From Burkholderia sp. WSM2232 (GTDB lineage: Bacteria; Pseudomonadota; Gammaproteobacteria; Burkholderiales; Burkholderiaceae): 64,000 bases of DNA. Both the position numbers and the translations under genes were made by a program. The notes beneath the pieces were generated by a model. The model did not search any database and was not told where the DNA came from. It saw only the letters and a program-made list of their open reading frames with translations. Positions 16,498 to 25,667 of this stretch are shown here, piece by piece. The DNA lies in assembly GCF_000472545.1 (NCBI RefSeq), contig NZ_KI421432.1, positions 603,540-667,539 on the forward strand, given 5' to 3'. Position 1 is the stretch's first letter. Each line of letters begins with the position of its first letter.

Positions 16498-18186
16498 ATG
16501 AGCGGTAAATACACAAACACGCTGGTGCACCGGTTTCTGCACTGGGAGAACGCGCAGCCGGATGCCGTCTATCTCACGGAGTCTCTGCCGGACGGCCGCA
16601 TAGTCGACTACACGTGGCGGCAAGTGGGCGACGAGGCGCGACGCATGGCGGCATGGCTGCGCTCGCAGGAGCTTGCGCCGAACAGTGCGGTGTCGATAGT
16701 GGGCAAGAACAGCGCCCATTGGATCATCGCCGACCTGGCGATCTGGCTGGCCGGCCACTTGTCGGTGCCGCTGTATCCGGGCATCAGCGCGGTGACGGCG
16801 CGGTACATCCTGGAACACAGCGGCGTTCGGTTGCTGCTGGTGGGCAAGCTGGACGGCCAAACCGATTGCTGGGACGCAGTCTGCGACATCGTACCGGCGC
16901 ATGTGCGCGTGGTGAGCCTGCCGATGTCGCCGCCCGTGCCACACGCGCTGGCTTGGGAAACCATCATGGCGCAACACTCGCCGCTGCGTGACGTGCATCT
17001 TCCCGAGCCGGACGATCTGGCCACGATTATTTATACGTCGGGTACTACGGGCCGGCCTAAAGGCGTGATGCATAGCTTCCGCACCATTTACGCATACGCC
17101 ATCGAGAGCGGGGAATTCTGTGGCTACCACCCTGGCGACCGTGTGCTCTCGTACCTGCCGCTCGCGCATACCGCAGAGCGCTCGTTTGTCGAGTCGAACT
17201 CGCTGTGTCATGGCTTTCGCGTATATTTCAACGACAGCCTCGCGAGCTTCACGGAGGATCTGCATCGCGCGCGGCCTACGGTGTTCATCTCGATGCCGCG
17301 GTTGTGGACGAAGTTCTACCAGGCGGTGTGCGCGCGGCTCGGTGCGAGCGAGCAGGCACTGCTGCATACCGAGTCGCCCGAAGCCGGCGCACTCAAGAAG
17401 CACATTCTCGCGATGCTCGGGCTCGACGAAACCCGCTTGGCATTCACGGGTTCCGCGCCGCTGCCTGCGGAGATTATGGACTGGTATCGCGCGCTTGGCC
17501 TGGAACTGCTCGACGTGTACGGCATGACGGAAAACTTCTCATACTCGCACTACAGCCGGCCGGGCCAGGTCAGAGTGGGTTACTCAGGTCAGGCTATGCC
17601 CGGCGTCGAGTGCCGCATCGACGAAGGTGGCGAGATCGTGCTCAAGTCGCCGACCATGATGCTCGGCTATTATCGCGAGCCGGAGTTGACGGCCGAGAGC
17701 ATGACCGCCGACGGCTTCTTCAGAACGGGCGACTGCGGAGAACTGGACGAACTGGGCCGGCTGAAGATCACGGGGCGCGTGAAGGAAATCTTCAAGACGA
17801 GCAGGGGCAAATACGTTGCGCCCTCGCCGATCGAGAACCGGTTGAGCCATCCAAAGGTGGATGCGGCCTGCGTGATGGGCCACGGCCATGCGCAGCCATT
17901 CGCGTTGCTGTTGATGTCGGCCGCCGCGCGGGTCGAGCTACAGAACGGTGAAGCACGCCACGCGCTGTGCAAGCAGATGCAAACGTTGCTTGATCGTGCG
18001 AACGACGAACTGGAAGCCCATGAGAAGCTGGACTTCGTCGTGCTCGTGAAGGAGTCCTGGACGGCCAGCAACGGCCTCCTCACGCCGACCATGAAAACGC
18101 GGCGTAAAGCGATCGAGGAACGATACCTCCCGCTCGCCAGGATATGGGCCGAGCTTGGGCAGACTGTCGTCGTGGAAGAAGATTGA
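16498..18186 (+). CDS. Long-chain acyl-CoA synthetase (AMP-binding)
   Basis: The 562-residue protein is an adenylate-forming ligase that activates a carboxylic acid to its CoA thioester with ATP. The P-loop motif YTSGTTGRPKGVMHSF begins near residue 176. VYGMTEN, the hinge region GDCGELDELGRLKITGRVKE and the C-terminal domain are present. It resembles the FadD15-like long-chain group in layout. The ATG at 16498 is chosen because GGAG lies 6 nt upstream; a GTG at 16486 overlaps that site. As the last gene of the DUF1302 operon it would activate the imported acid for the beta-oxidation enzymes further on. Confidence 0.9.
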   Translation: MSGKYTNTLVHRFLHWENAQPDAVYLTESLPDGRIVDYTWRQVGDEARRMAAWLRSQELAPNSAVSIVGKNSAHWIIADLAIWLAGHLSVPLYPGISAVTARYILEHSGVRLLLVGKLDGQTDCWDAVCDIVPAHVRVVSLPMSPPVPHALAWETIMAQHSPLRDVHLPEPDDLATIIYTSGTTGRPKGVMHSFRTIYAYAIESGEFCGYHPGDRVLSYLPLAHTAERSFVESNSLCHGFRVYFNDSLASFTEDLHRARPTVFISMPRLWTKFYQAVCARLGASEQALLHTESPEAGALKKHILAMLGLDETRLAFTGSAPLPAEIMDWYRALGLELLDVYGMTENFSYSHYSRPGQVRVGYSGQAMPGVECRIDEGGEIVLKSPTMMLGYYREPELTAESMTADGFFRTGDCGELDELGRLKITGRVKEIFKTSRGKYVAPSPIENRLSHPKVDAACVMGHGHAQPFALLLMSAAARVELQNGEARHALCKQMQTLLDRANDELEAHEKLDFVVLVKESWTASNGLLTPTMKTRRKAIEERYLPLARIWAELGQTVVVEED

Positions 18187-18201
18187 GAGCACACGCACAT
18201 G

Positions 18202-20925
18202 CTATTGAATCAGGTCATGCTTGCGCGCCCACACCATTGCGTCATAGCGGCTGGACACGCCGAGCTTGCCAAAGATGTTCCGCAGATTCCATTTGACCGT
18301 CTCCAGCGTGATATTGAGCGAGAGGGCGATGCGCTTGTTCGACATCGCCTGCGCGACGAGGCCAATGATTTCGACTTCGCGCTGTGTCAGGACGGGTTGC
18401 AATTTCGACCCTCCATGCCGACGCACGCTGCCCGACGTACCGTCTGGAACGGCGGCCTCGGGGAATTTGTCGAGCAGCTCCGTCGCGTAGCGCAGCGCGG
18501 CACCGTCCAGTTTCCTCTCGCGCACCATGCTGGCCAGCAGCTTGCCGGCCGGCGGCCCTTCGTCGATGAAGGTGCGCACGAGGCCAAGGCGCTGCGCGGC
18601 TTCCACACTTCTTACGAGGCACACCTGGGCGTCGTCAGCGCTTTTCTGGTCGGCGAAGATAATGGCCGAAAGCAGGTCCGTCAGCGCTGTCAACCTGCCT
18701 CTGCCGAACGCCTCGGCGTGGCTGCGCGTCACCTGCAGCGCACGCAATGCTGTCTCGGGCTCCTCGTCGCGTAACAGCCGTGCCTTTGCCAGCGCTGCGA
18801 TGGCGGGAATTTCCGCCTTCAGGCCCTGTTCCGCCGGATACGCCAGCGCGAGTTCCTCTAGCGACAGGTAAACCTCGCGCGCCTGCGTGCGGTCTCCCTT
18901 GACGAGCAACACCTTGACCTGCTCGGCCAGCATGTGAGCGACAGCACGCACCTGGCGCATGCTGCGCAGGTGCGCCACCTGATGCCGCAAGAAAGTCAAC
19001 GCCGCGTCCGCACTTTCTTGCAGCAGGTCGAGTCGCGCACGGCACAACGACGTGCGGATCATCACGTCCGGCCCCGACGATTGCAGCAGGCCACGGCGAT
19101 TGGCGATGGTTTCGCGGGCGTCGTCGATGCGATCCAGTTCGTAGTAGACCTCAGCGAGCACGCTCGCACAGATGTTCGCGCTGATCGAATAACGGCCGAC
19201 CGCCTGAATGGAGCGAGTCAGCAGTGCCGAGCCCACGCGCTCGGCTTCGCGCGCGTTGCCCTGCAGCAGCAATGCCGACGCGTGTGTTGCCTGGGCTACG
19301 AGAGCCATGTCGTTATGCTCGTCGGCGGGCGGAATGGGGTGCGTGTCGAACAGACGTTTTGCATCCGCGTATCGGCCCGCCGCGCCGTAAGCCGCGCTCA
19401 GCGCGGCGAGGCGCATGTATTCGAGAAACGGATTTTCCAGCGGCACGTCGCGATGCGGTTCAAGCAGATCGATCATGCGCTGCGAGTCGTCCTGCTGGAA
19501 TGCAATGGCCGCACTGATCAGCGGGATGCTGTGCGCGACCTCGGGATCGCCTGAGGACGAGCGCGATTGTAGTTGCGCGAGCCACGTTTTGGCTTTTACC
19601 GGCCGCGTGGTCAAAGCCACCGCCAGGCACGCGATGAACAGCAGCCGTTGATGCGCGAGCAGGATTTCTTCTGGCAGATGTTCCAGCAGATGAAGCGTTG
19701 GGCCCAGATATTCGAGGCTCCAGGTGGCAGGCGCAGCCCGTTCTATGACGGAGGCCGCAAACTCCACGTCTTCGCCCATGCTGGCGTGCCGCACGGCTTC
19801 GACGAGCAGGCCGTGACCGGCGAACCATTGAGCCGCCCGCCTGTGCAGGTCGCGCACCGCAGCCGGGTCTCGGCCCGCGAGCCGCGTTGTCAGATACTCG
19901 CCGAACAGCGGATGAAAGCGGAACCAGCTGAGGCGGTCGTCGGAGTCGACGCGCATGATCAGCAGATTCTCGTCTTCCATGCGTTTGAGCAGTTGAGCCG
20001 TATTCGCGTTGTGCGTGACATGGCGCGCAAGCGGCGCACTGAAGCGGCGAAACACGGACAGCGCTTCGGCGAAACTGGTCAGTTCCGCCGGCAGATACGC
20101 CATGACTTCTTCGCTGAGGTACGTTTGCAGATCGCTCGAGCGCCAGACAAGATCGTGCAGTGCGGCCCGTGTTTCAGGCCGGTTTTTCAGCATGATGGCG
20201 ATAAGCTGGATGCACGAAGGCCAGCCGCTCGTGAGGTCGTGAATGAGCGTGAGTTCGTCTGCGTTGAGCTTGCCGGGTCCGAGATTTTCGTCGATGAAAG
20301 CGCGTGTTTCCGGGAGGTCGAACGGCAGTGCCGCACTGTCCACCTCGACGATCTGATCCATCATGCGCAGCCGGCTCAGCCCGAGCGGCGGTGCGACGCG
20401 CGAGGCGATCACGAGATGCAGGTTGCCCGGGCCGTGATCGAGCAGCTTCTGCATGAACCGGTGCGCGAGCGGTGCTTCGACGTAGTGATAATCGTCGATG
20501 ATCAGATAGAGGTCTTTGGGTAGATCCAGCGCTGCCTCGACGATCGCGGCAATGGAGGCGTCCATGGCCGGCGCGCTTGTTTCTTCAAGCGGCAAATCCA
20601 TTTCGACAGGAATACCGCCGCGCTGCATGGCAGCGAACAGCGCAGTGCAGAAAGCGATGTAGCCCTTGTCCTCCGCGGTGAGCGACAGCCACGCGACTTC
20701 CGCGCCTGCTTTCAGACATGTCTGGCGCCATTGCGCAAGCAGCGTGGTCTTGCCATAGCCCGCGCTGCCCGTGACGAGCGCAAGCCGGCAGTGCTGCATG
20801 CGCTCGAGCTGCGCGAGCAGATCGGTGCGCTCGACGTGCTTGGCGCCGATGCGCGGTGGCGAGAACCTGGTAGAAACCAGATGTTTGATGAAGGGCGTAT
20901 TCAAAGGGTCACACGGTCTATGCAT
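18202..20925 (-). CDS. MalT-type LuxR-family ATP-dependent transcriptional activator
   Basis: The 907-residue protein (start ATG 20925; 21003 is an alternative with about 26 extra residues) has an N-terminal NTPase domain with Walker A TGSAGYGKTT near residue 50 and DDYHYVEAP as a Walker-B-like segment. A TPR-like helical region follows (about 330-830). The C-terminal LuxR helix-turn-helix (about 845-905) has LTQREVEIIGLVAQAMSNKR. MalT-like relatives such as AlkS activate catabolic operons upon substrate binding. Its location in the middle of the island, divergent from the crotonase gene, and the recurring CCCCT-N7-AGGGG palindrome upstream of it suggest it is the island's activator (inference). 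Confidence 0.88.
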   Translation of the reverse strand: MHRPCDPLNTPFIKHLVSTRFSPPRIGAKHVERTDLLAQLERMQHCRLALVTGSAGYGKTTLLAQWRQTCLKAGAEVAWLSLTAEDKGYIAFCTALFAAMQRGGIPVEMDLPLEETSAPAMDASIAAIVEAALDLPKDLYLIIDDYHYVEAPLAHRFMQKLLDHGPGNLHLVIASRVAPPLGLSRLRMMDQIVEVDSAALPFDLPETRAFIDENLGPGKLNADELTLIHDLTSGWPSCIQLIAIMLKNRPETRAALHDLVWRSSDLQTYLSEEVMAYLPAELTSFAEALSVFRRFSAPLARHVTHNANTAQLLKRMEDENLLIMRVDSDDRLSWFRFHPLFGEYLTTRLAGRDPAAVRDLHRRAAQWFAGHGLLVEAVRHASMGEDVEFAASVIERAAPATWSLEYLGPTLHLLEHLPEEILLAHQRLLFIACLAVALTTRPVKAKTWLAQLQSRSSSGDPEVAHSIPLISAAIAFQQDDSQRMIDLLEPHRDVPLENPFLEYMRLAALSAAYGAAGRYADAKRLFDTHPIPPADEHNDMALVAQATHASALLLQGNAREAERVGSALLTRSIQAVGRYSISANICASVLAEVYYELDRIDDARETIANRRGLLQSSGPDVMIRTSLCRARLDLLQESADAALTFLRHQVAHLRSMRQVRAVAHMLAEQVKVLLVKGDRTQAREVYLSLEELALAYPAEQGLKAEIPAIAALAKARLLRDEEPETALRALQVTRSHAEAFGRGRLTALTDLLSAIIFADQKSADDAQVCLVRSVEAAQRLGLVRTFIDEGPPAGKLLASMVRERKLDGAALRYATELLDKFPEAAVPDGTSGSVRRHGGSKLQPVLTQREVEIIGLVAQAMSNKRIALSLNITLETVKWNLRNIFGKLGVSSRYDAMVWARKHDLIQ

Positions 20926-20995
20926 GGCGGCAGACGGGCGGCGCTGCGGCTCCGTCTTTGCCCTCCACCTTCGCTCATCTGCGGCTGTAAATGGC

Positions 20996-21012
20996 CCCCT
21001 CACAACGAGGGG
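20996..21012. promoter_or_regulatory. CCCCT-N7-AGGGG palindrome, copy 2 (regulator/crotonase intergenic)
   Basis: CCCCT (20996-21000), CACAACG, AGGGG (21008-21012). It lies 78 nt upstream of the crotonase start and 70 nt upstream of the divergent MalT-type regulator start, so it could serve both promoters. Confidence 0.65.
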
Positions 21013-21090
21013 TGATTAATAGGATGGCCGGACCTAACTTATCACAACCGCAACGTCACGCAATGGCGTTCGTCAACATCCGGAGGGGAG

Positions 21091-21861
21091 ATGAGTTATT
21101 CGCAGACGGTGGTGGGTTCGGTCGGCTGGTTGACGATGGACCGGCCAGCCGCAATGAACAGCCTCAATCGCGACATGGCGACGGGCCTGAGCGCGCAACT
21201 CAATGCCTGGCGCACTGACGACGCGGTGCGCGTCGTCGTGTTGACGGGCAACGGGCGCGCATTCTGCGCAGGCGCGGATCTGATCGAGGCGGCGGAGCCG
21301 CCATGCCCGGAAAAGCGCGAGTTTCTCGAACTGATCGTCGAGTTCTTCGACACCTTGCGTGCGTTTCCGAAGCCGGTCATTGCGGCCGTCAACGGTATTG
21401 CACTGGCGGGCGGTCTGGAAGTCGTGCTTGCGTGCGACCTCGTGCTTGCCGCCGATTCCGCGCGCCTTGGCGACGCCCATTCGAATTTCGGCGTGTTTCC
21501 GGGTGCGGGCGGCGCCGCTATCCTGCCGCGCAAAGTGCCGGCCAACGTCGCTCGCTATCTGCTCTTCACGGGCGACTCAATGAGCGCTGCCGAATTGAAA
21601 TTGCACGGTCTAGTCAACGAGGTGCTGCCGGACTCTGAATTGAAGCCGCGTGCCCAGGCGCTCGCAGACCGTCTCGCGAAAAAGAGCCCGCTGGTGCTCG
21701 CGCGCATGAAACGCGTCGCCAACGAAGCCGCGGACAAGACCGCGGCGGATGCGCTGCGCCACGAGCTGCTGGAACTGCGCAATCACCAGCGTTCGTACGA
21801 CGTTAAAGAAGGACTGCGGGCATTCGCGGAAAAGCGCGAACCGCAGTTCAAAGGCTGCTGA
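21091..21861 (+). CDS. Enoyl-CoA hydratase/isomerase (crotonase) family protein lacking both canonical Glu residues
   Basis: The 256-residue protein has the crotonase oxyanion-hole segments GRAFCAGADL and NGIALAGGLEVVLACDLVLA. In classical hydratases two glutamates do the chemistry. By eye the first position (just before SNFGVFPGAGG) is His and the second (in VARYLLFTGD) is Tyr, so hydration by the usual mechanism is doubtful. It could be an isomerase, hydrolase or other crotonase variant. GGAGGGGAG precedes the ATG. It is the first gene after the shared regulatory region and is followed 36 nt later by an SCP-x-type thiolase. Confidence 0.85.
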   Translation: MSYSQTVVGSVGWLTMDRPAAMNSLNRDMATGLSAQLNAWRTDDAVRVVVLTGNGRAFCAGADLIEAAEPPCPEKREFLELIVEFFDTLRAFPKPVIAAVNGIALAGGLEVVLACDLVLAADSARLGDAHSNFGVFPGAGGAAILPRKVPANVARYLLFTGDSMSAAELKLHGLVNEVLPDSELKPRAQALADRLAKKSPLVLARMKRVANEAADKTAADALRHELLELRNHQRSYDVKEGLRAFAEKREPQFKGC

Positions 21862-21897
21862 GGCTCCGCTAACCGATACGAACTCGAAGCAAAGACC

Positions 21898-23139
21898 ATG
21901 GAAAACATCTATATCGTGGGCGTCGGCATGACGCCGTTTGGCCGTCATCTGGACAAGTCGGTCAAGCAACTGACAGCTTGGGCCGTCGAAGACGCGCTCA
22001 AGGACTCCGGTTGCGAGCGCAAATGGATCGAGGCGGCGTATTTCGGCAATACGACGCAAGGGCACATGCAGGGGCAGCACATGATCCGCGGCCAGGTCGC
22101 GCTGATTCCGCTCGGCCTGGGTGGCATTCCGATTCACAACGTCGAAAGCGCCTGCGCGTCGGCGAGCAGCGCATTCCATCTAGCGGTGACGCAGTTGCGC
22201 GCCGGCATGGCGGAAGTGGTGCTTGCCGTGGGCGCGGAAAAAATGTACTCGCACGACAAGGCACGCATGTTCTCCGTGTTCGATTCGGCGTGGGACGTGG
22301 AGACAGCCGAGGCAAACGCCGCGCAAATGGTGGAACTGGGCAAGGGCGTCACGGCGCCGCCCGGCACGACATCGGACAAACCGTATAGCGTGTTCATGGA
22401 CGTTTATGCGGGCATCGGCCGTCAGTTGATGGCTCGGCACGGCATCACGCAGCGGCAGTTCGCGGCGGTTTCGTCGAAGAACCACGGCCACTCGGTGCAC
22501 AACGAGCGTTCGCAATACCGTAAGGCGATGTCGGTCGAAGAAATTCTCGCAGCGCCGCCTATCACCTTTCCGCTCACATTGCCCATGTGCTCGCCGATAT
22601 CGGACGGTGCGGCCGCCGCGATTCTCTGCACGGAGTCCGCTCTCAAGCGCTACGGTTTCAATCGCAGCCGCGCGGTACGCGTGCTCGCGACTATCGTGCG
22701 CTCGGCGTCCCAGCGCGCAGGCGACGATCTGGCGAACCACATCACGGTACACGCCGCGAAGCTGGCGTACGAGGAAGCGGGTATCGGGCCCGATGACATC
22801 AACGTGGCGGAGTTGCATGACGCTTCGTCAATTGGCGAAATCGCGCTGTGCGAGAACCTGGGCTTGTGCAAGCCCGGCGAAAGCGGCGCGATGGCCGAGC
22901 GCGGCGAGTCGAGCCTCGGCGGGCGTCTGCCGATCAATCCGTCGGGCGGCCTCGAATCGAAGGGACATCCGATCGGCGCGACAGGTCTCGGACAGATCTT
23001 CGAGCTGGTCGAGCAGTTGCGTGGCGAATGCGGACCGCGCCAGGTGCATGGCGCAAGATTCGCCATTCAGGGCAACGGCGGCGGCCTTTGGGGCGTCGAG
23101 GAAAGCATCGACCACATCGGTATCTTCGGGCGCGCTTAA
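21898..23139 (+). CDS. SCP-x-type thiolase / lipid-transfer protein
   Basis: The 413-residue protein has the thiolase nucleophile Cys86 (NVESACASASSA) and the active-site His357 (SKGHPIGATG). The second catalytic Cys of classical thiolases is missing: the C-terminal segment reads AIQGNGGGLWG. This is typical of the SCP-x/lipid-transfer class that cleaves branched or steroid side-chain 3-ketoacyl-CoAs. No DUF35 partner is adjacent. It is followed by an acyl-CoA dehydrogenase 23 nt later and probably belongs to the crotonase-thiolase-dehydrogenase operon. Confidence 0.85.
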   Translation: MENIYIVGVGMTPFGRHLDKSVKQLTAWAVEDALKDSGCERKWIEAAYFGNTTQGHMQGQHMIRGQVALIPLGLGGIPIHNVESACASASSAFHLAVTQLRAGMAEVVLAVGAEKMYSHDKARMFSVFDSAWDVETAEANAAQMVELGKGVTAPPGTTSDKPYSVFMDVYAGIGRQLMARHGITQRQFAAVSSKNHGHSVHNERSQYRKAMSVEEILAAPPITFPLTLPMCSPISDGAAAAILCTESALKRYGFNRSRAVRVLATIVRSASQRAGDDLANHITVHAAKLAYEEAGIGPDDINVAELHDASSIGEIALCENLGLCKPGESGAMAERGESSLGGRLPINPSGGLESKGHPIGATGLGQIFELVEQLRGECGPRQVHGARFAIQGNGGGLWGVEESIDHIGIFGRA

Positions 23140-23162
23140 ATCAAATAATCGAGAGACACGAC

Positions 23163-24305
23163 ATGCCGTTCCATTTGCCCACTGAAGAGCAAAACCTGGC
23201 TGTAGAAAGCTTCCGCAAATTCCTGCAGTCGGAAGTCAAACCCGTGGTCAAAGAGTACCGCGACCGTTTCATTCCGAAAGAGCGCATGCGCGAACTCACG
23301 CAGCGCATTGCGGAATTCGGCCTGCCCGGGTGCACGATTCCCGTCGAGTACGGCGGCATGGGGTGGTCGTTCACGATGCAAGGCATGCTGTTCGAAGAAC
23401 TGGTGGCCTGTTCGTGCGACGTGGCGCTGTGCGTGATGCTCAACATGGGGCTCGCGTCGATGCTGGCGAACGCCCGGCCCGAGGTCCGCGAGCGCTATAT
23501 GCCCGATTGCCTTGCCGGCAAGATTTTCGGCTCCATCTGCATCAGCGAGCCCGACGTGGGCTCCAACGTGGCTGAGCTCAAGACGCGGGCCGTGCGCGAC
23601 GGCGATCACTTCATCATCAACGGTGAAAAGACGTGGATCACGAACGGCGTGTATTCGGACGTGCTGATCTGCACTGTACGGGGCGACAAAGGCCTCTCGC
23701 ATATCCTGATCGACCGCAAGGAGCACGGCTACGAGTCGCGCAACATCGAGAAAATCGCACTCAGTTCGCAGTCCACCGCGCAAATTTTTATCACGGACGC
23801 GCGAGTACCCGCCACCAACCTGATTGGCGAAGAGGGCGACGGTCTGCGTAATACGATGAAGGTGTTCGAGACTGCGCGGGCGCACGTCGGCACGCTTTCG
23901 GTCGGCATCATGCGCGCGGCGCTGGAGGAGTCCATTGCGTATGCGACGCAGCGCAAGCAGTTCGGCAAGCTGATTGCTGCGCACCAGTTGATCGCCGCAA
24001 AGATCGCCAACATGGCGATCATGGTCGATGCGGCGCGGTTGATGTGTCAGCGCGTGTTCGGCCTGATCGACGCCGGGGTGCGGTGCGACATGCAGGCTTC
24101 GATGGCCAAGGCGTTCGCGACCGAGGCGGCGGTCCAGGTGTGCCGTGACGCGGTTCAATTGCACGGCGGCAACGGCATCACGAAGGAGTTCAACGTGGAA
24201 CGTCTGCTTCGGGAGGCGATCATCATCCCCATTCCTGACGGCACCACGGAGATCCAGCAACTGATCATCTCGCGCGCGCTGACGGGCGTTGCTGCTTTCG
24301 TCTGA
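23163..24305 (+). CDS. Acyl-CoA dehydrogenase with Asp in the catalytic Glu position
   Basis: The 380-residue FAD enzyme oxidises an acyl-CoA at C2-C3. Family motifs are visible: CISEPDVGSNVAELKT, NGEKTWITNG and RKQFGKLIAAHQ. The C-terminal catalytic segment, usually YEGT, reads IPDGTTEIQ, which puts Asp where medium-chain enzymes have Glu. This may alter substrate size or chemistry. The ATG at 23163 has GAGAGACACG upstream. Last gene of the first beta-oxidation operon. Confidence 0.9.
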   Translation: MPFHLPTEEQNLAVESFRKFLQSEVKPVVKEYRDRFIPKERMRELTQRIAEFGLPGCTIPVEYGGMGWSFTMQGMLFEELVACSCDVALCVMLNMGLASMLANARPEVRERYMPDCLAGKIFGSICISEPDVGSNVAELKTRAVRDGDHFIINGEKTWITNGVYSDVLICTVRGDKGLSHILIDRKEHGYESRNIEKIALSSQSTAQIFITDARVPATNLIGEEGDGLRNTMKVFETARAHVGTLSVGIMRAALEESIAYATQRKQFGKLIAAHQLIAAKIANMAIMVDAARLMCQRVFGLIDAGVRCDMQASMAKAFATEAAVQVCRDAVQLHGGNGITKEFNVERLLREAIIIPIPDGTTEIQQLIISRALTGVAAFV

Positions 24306-24376
24306 GTGCGACGCGTCGCATTGGCTGGTCCACGGCGCAACGTTGTGGCCGCATAGCGGCGAGCGTGTCGCGATTA

Positions 24377-24393
24377 CCCCTTGAAACCAGGGG
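24377..24393. promoter_or_regulatory. CCCCT-N7-AGGGG palindrome, copy 3 (upstream of thiolase operon)
   Basis: CCCCT (24377-24381), TGAAACC, AGGGG (24389-24393), in the 169-nt gap between the dehydrogenase and the next thiolase, 81 nt upstream of the latter's start. It marks a second promoter for the 24475-29423 operon. Confidence 0.65.
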
Positions 24394-24474
24394 CGCGGTG
24401 GTCGGCGCGGCTGCGTATCATGAAGTGATACCGGCTCGCTCGGTGGGGCGTTCATAACGAATGGAGGAGAACGT

Positions 24475-25656
24475 ATGACGCGCAAAGTCGTCGTCGCGGG
24501 AGTAGGCATGGTCCCATTCAGGAAGCCTGGCGCCAGCGAAACCTATGACCTGATGGGCGCGCAGGCCGCAAGGCTCGCATTGACCGATGCGGGCGTCTCA
24601 TATCAAACGATTCAGCAGGCGTATGCATGCTTCGTTTATGGGGACTCCACGGCGGGACAACGTGCGCTTTATCACGTCGGCATGACGGGGCTGCCCATCA
24701 TCAACGTCAACAATAACTGCTCGACAGGATCCACGGGGCTTTTCCTCGCGCGTCAGGCGATTGCAGCAGGTGCGCTCGACATTGCGCTCGTTGTCGGCTT
24801 CGAGCAGATGAACCCCGGCGCGCTCGGCAGTTACTTCAATGACCGGCCGTTGCCCTCCGAGCTGTTCCTGAAGCAGTGCGATCGTCTCGGTGTGCCAACG
24901 GAAATCGCGCCGGCCTTGCGTATCTTCGGCGGGGCGGGCGTGGAGCACATGAAGCGCTTCGGCACACCGCTCGAAAGCTTCGCAAAGATTCGCGCGAAGG
25001 CCAGTCGCCATGCGGCCAACAATCCGCTCGCCGTGTTCCGCAAGGTTGTTTCGCCTGAAGAGGTGATGGCCGACCAGGTCGTCTGGCCCGGCGTCATGAC
25101 CCGCCTGATGGCTTGTCCGCCAACCTGTGGCGCGGCGGCGGCTGTTCTCTGTAGCGAGGACTTCGCGCGCAGTCGCGGCCTGGATTCGCGGGTCTGGATT
25201 GCAGCGCAGGCGCTGACTACAGACGGCCCCGAATCGCTGGAAGGCGACGACTTGCGCGACGTGGCCGGCTTCGGCATGGCGAAGAACGCGGCGCGCCAGG
25301 TGTACGAGGCGGCGGGCATCGGTGCCGAAGATCTCGACGTGATTGAGTTGCACGACTGTTTCGCGCACAACGAACTGATCACGTACGAAGCGCTTGGTCT
25401 GTGTCCGGAAGGGGGCGCTGCCGGATTTATCGACGCGGGCGACAACACCTATGGCGGGCGCTATGTCGTCAATCCGTCGGGTGGGCTGTTGTCGAAGGGT
25501 CATCCGCTTGGCGCAACAGGTCTCGCGCAATGTACCGAACTGGTCCAGCAGCTTCGCGGCGCTGCCGGCGAGCGGCAAGTCGGCAATGCTCGCGTTGCGT
25601 TGCAGCACAACGTCGGCATTGGCGGCGCGTGCGTCGTGACCATGTATCGCAACTGA
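24475..25656 (+). CDS. SCP-x-type thiolase / lipid-transfer protein
   Basis: The 393-residue protein has Cys82 (NVNNNCSTGSTG) as nucleophile and KGHPLGATGLAQ as the His motif. The second Cys is replaced by His (ALQHNVGIGGA), the SCP-x signature, as in mammalian sterol carrier protein x thiolase. It is distinct from the 21898 thiolase in sequence. GGAGGAG precedes the ATG. It starts the operon thiolase-dehydrogenase-dehydrogenase-MaoC-SDR, with gaps of 11, 14, -4 and 35 nt. Confidence 0.88.
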   Translation: MTRKVVVAGVGMVPFRKPGASETYDLMGAQAARLALTDAGVSYQTIQQAYACFVYGDSTAGQRALYHVGMTGLPIINVNNNCSTGSTGLFLARQAIAAGALDIALVVGFEQMNPGALGSYFNDRPLPSELFLKQCDRLGVPTEIAPALRIFGGAGVEHMKRFGTPLESFAKIRAKASRHAANNPLAVFRKVVSPEEVMADQVVWPGVMTRLMACPPTCGAAAAVLCSEDFARSRGLDSRVWIAAQALTTDGPESLEGDDLRDVAGFGMAKNAARQVYEAAGIGAEDLDVIELHDCFAHNELITYEALGLCPEGGAAGFIDAGDNTYGGRYVVNPSGGLLSKGHPLGATGLAQCTELVQQLRGAAGERQVGNARVALQHNVGIGGACVVTMYRN

Positions 25657-25667
25657 GGGAGACATCG

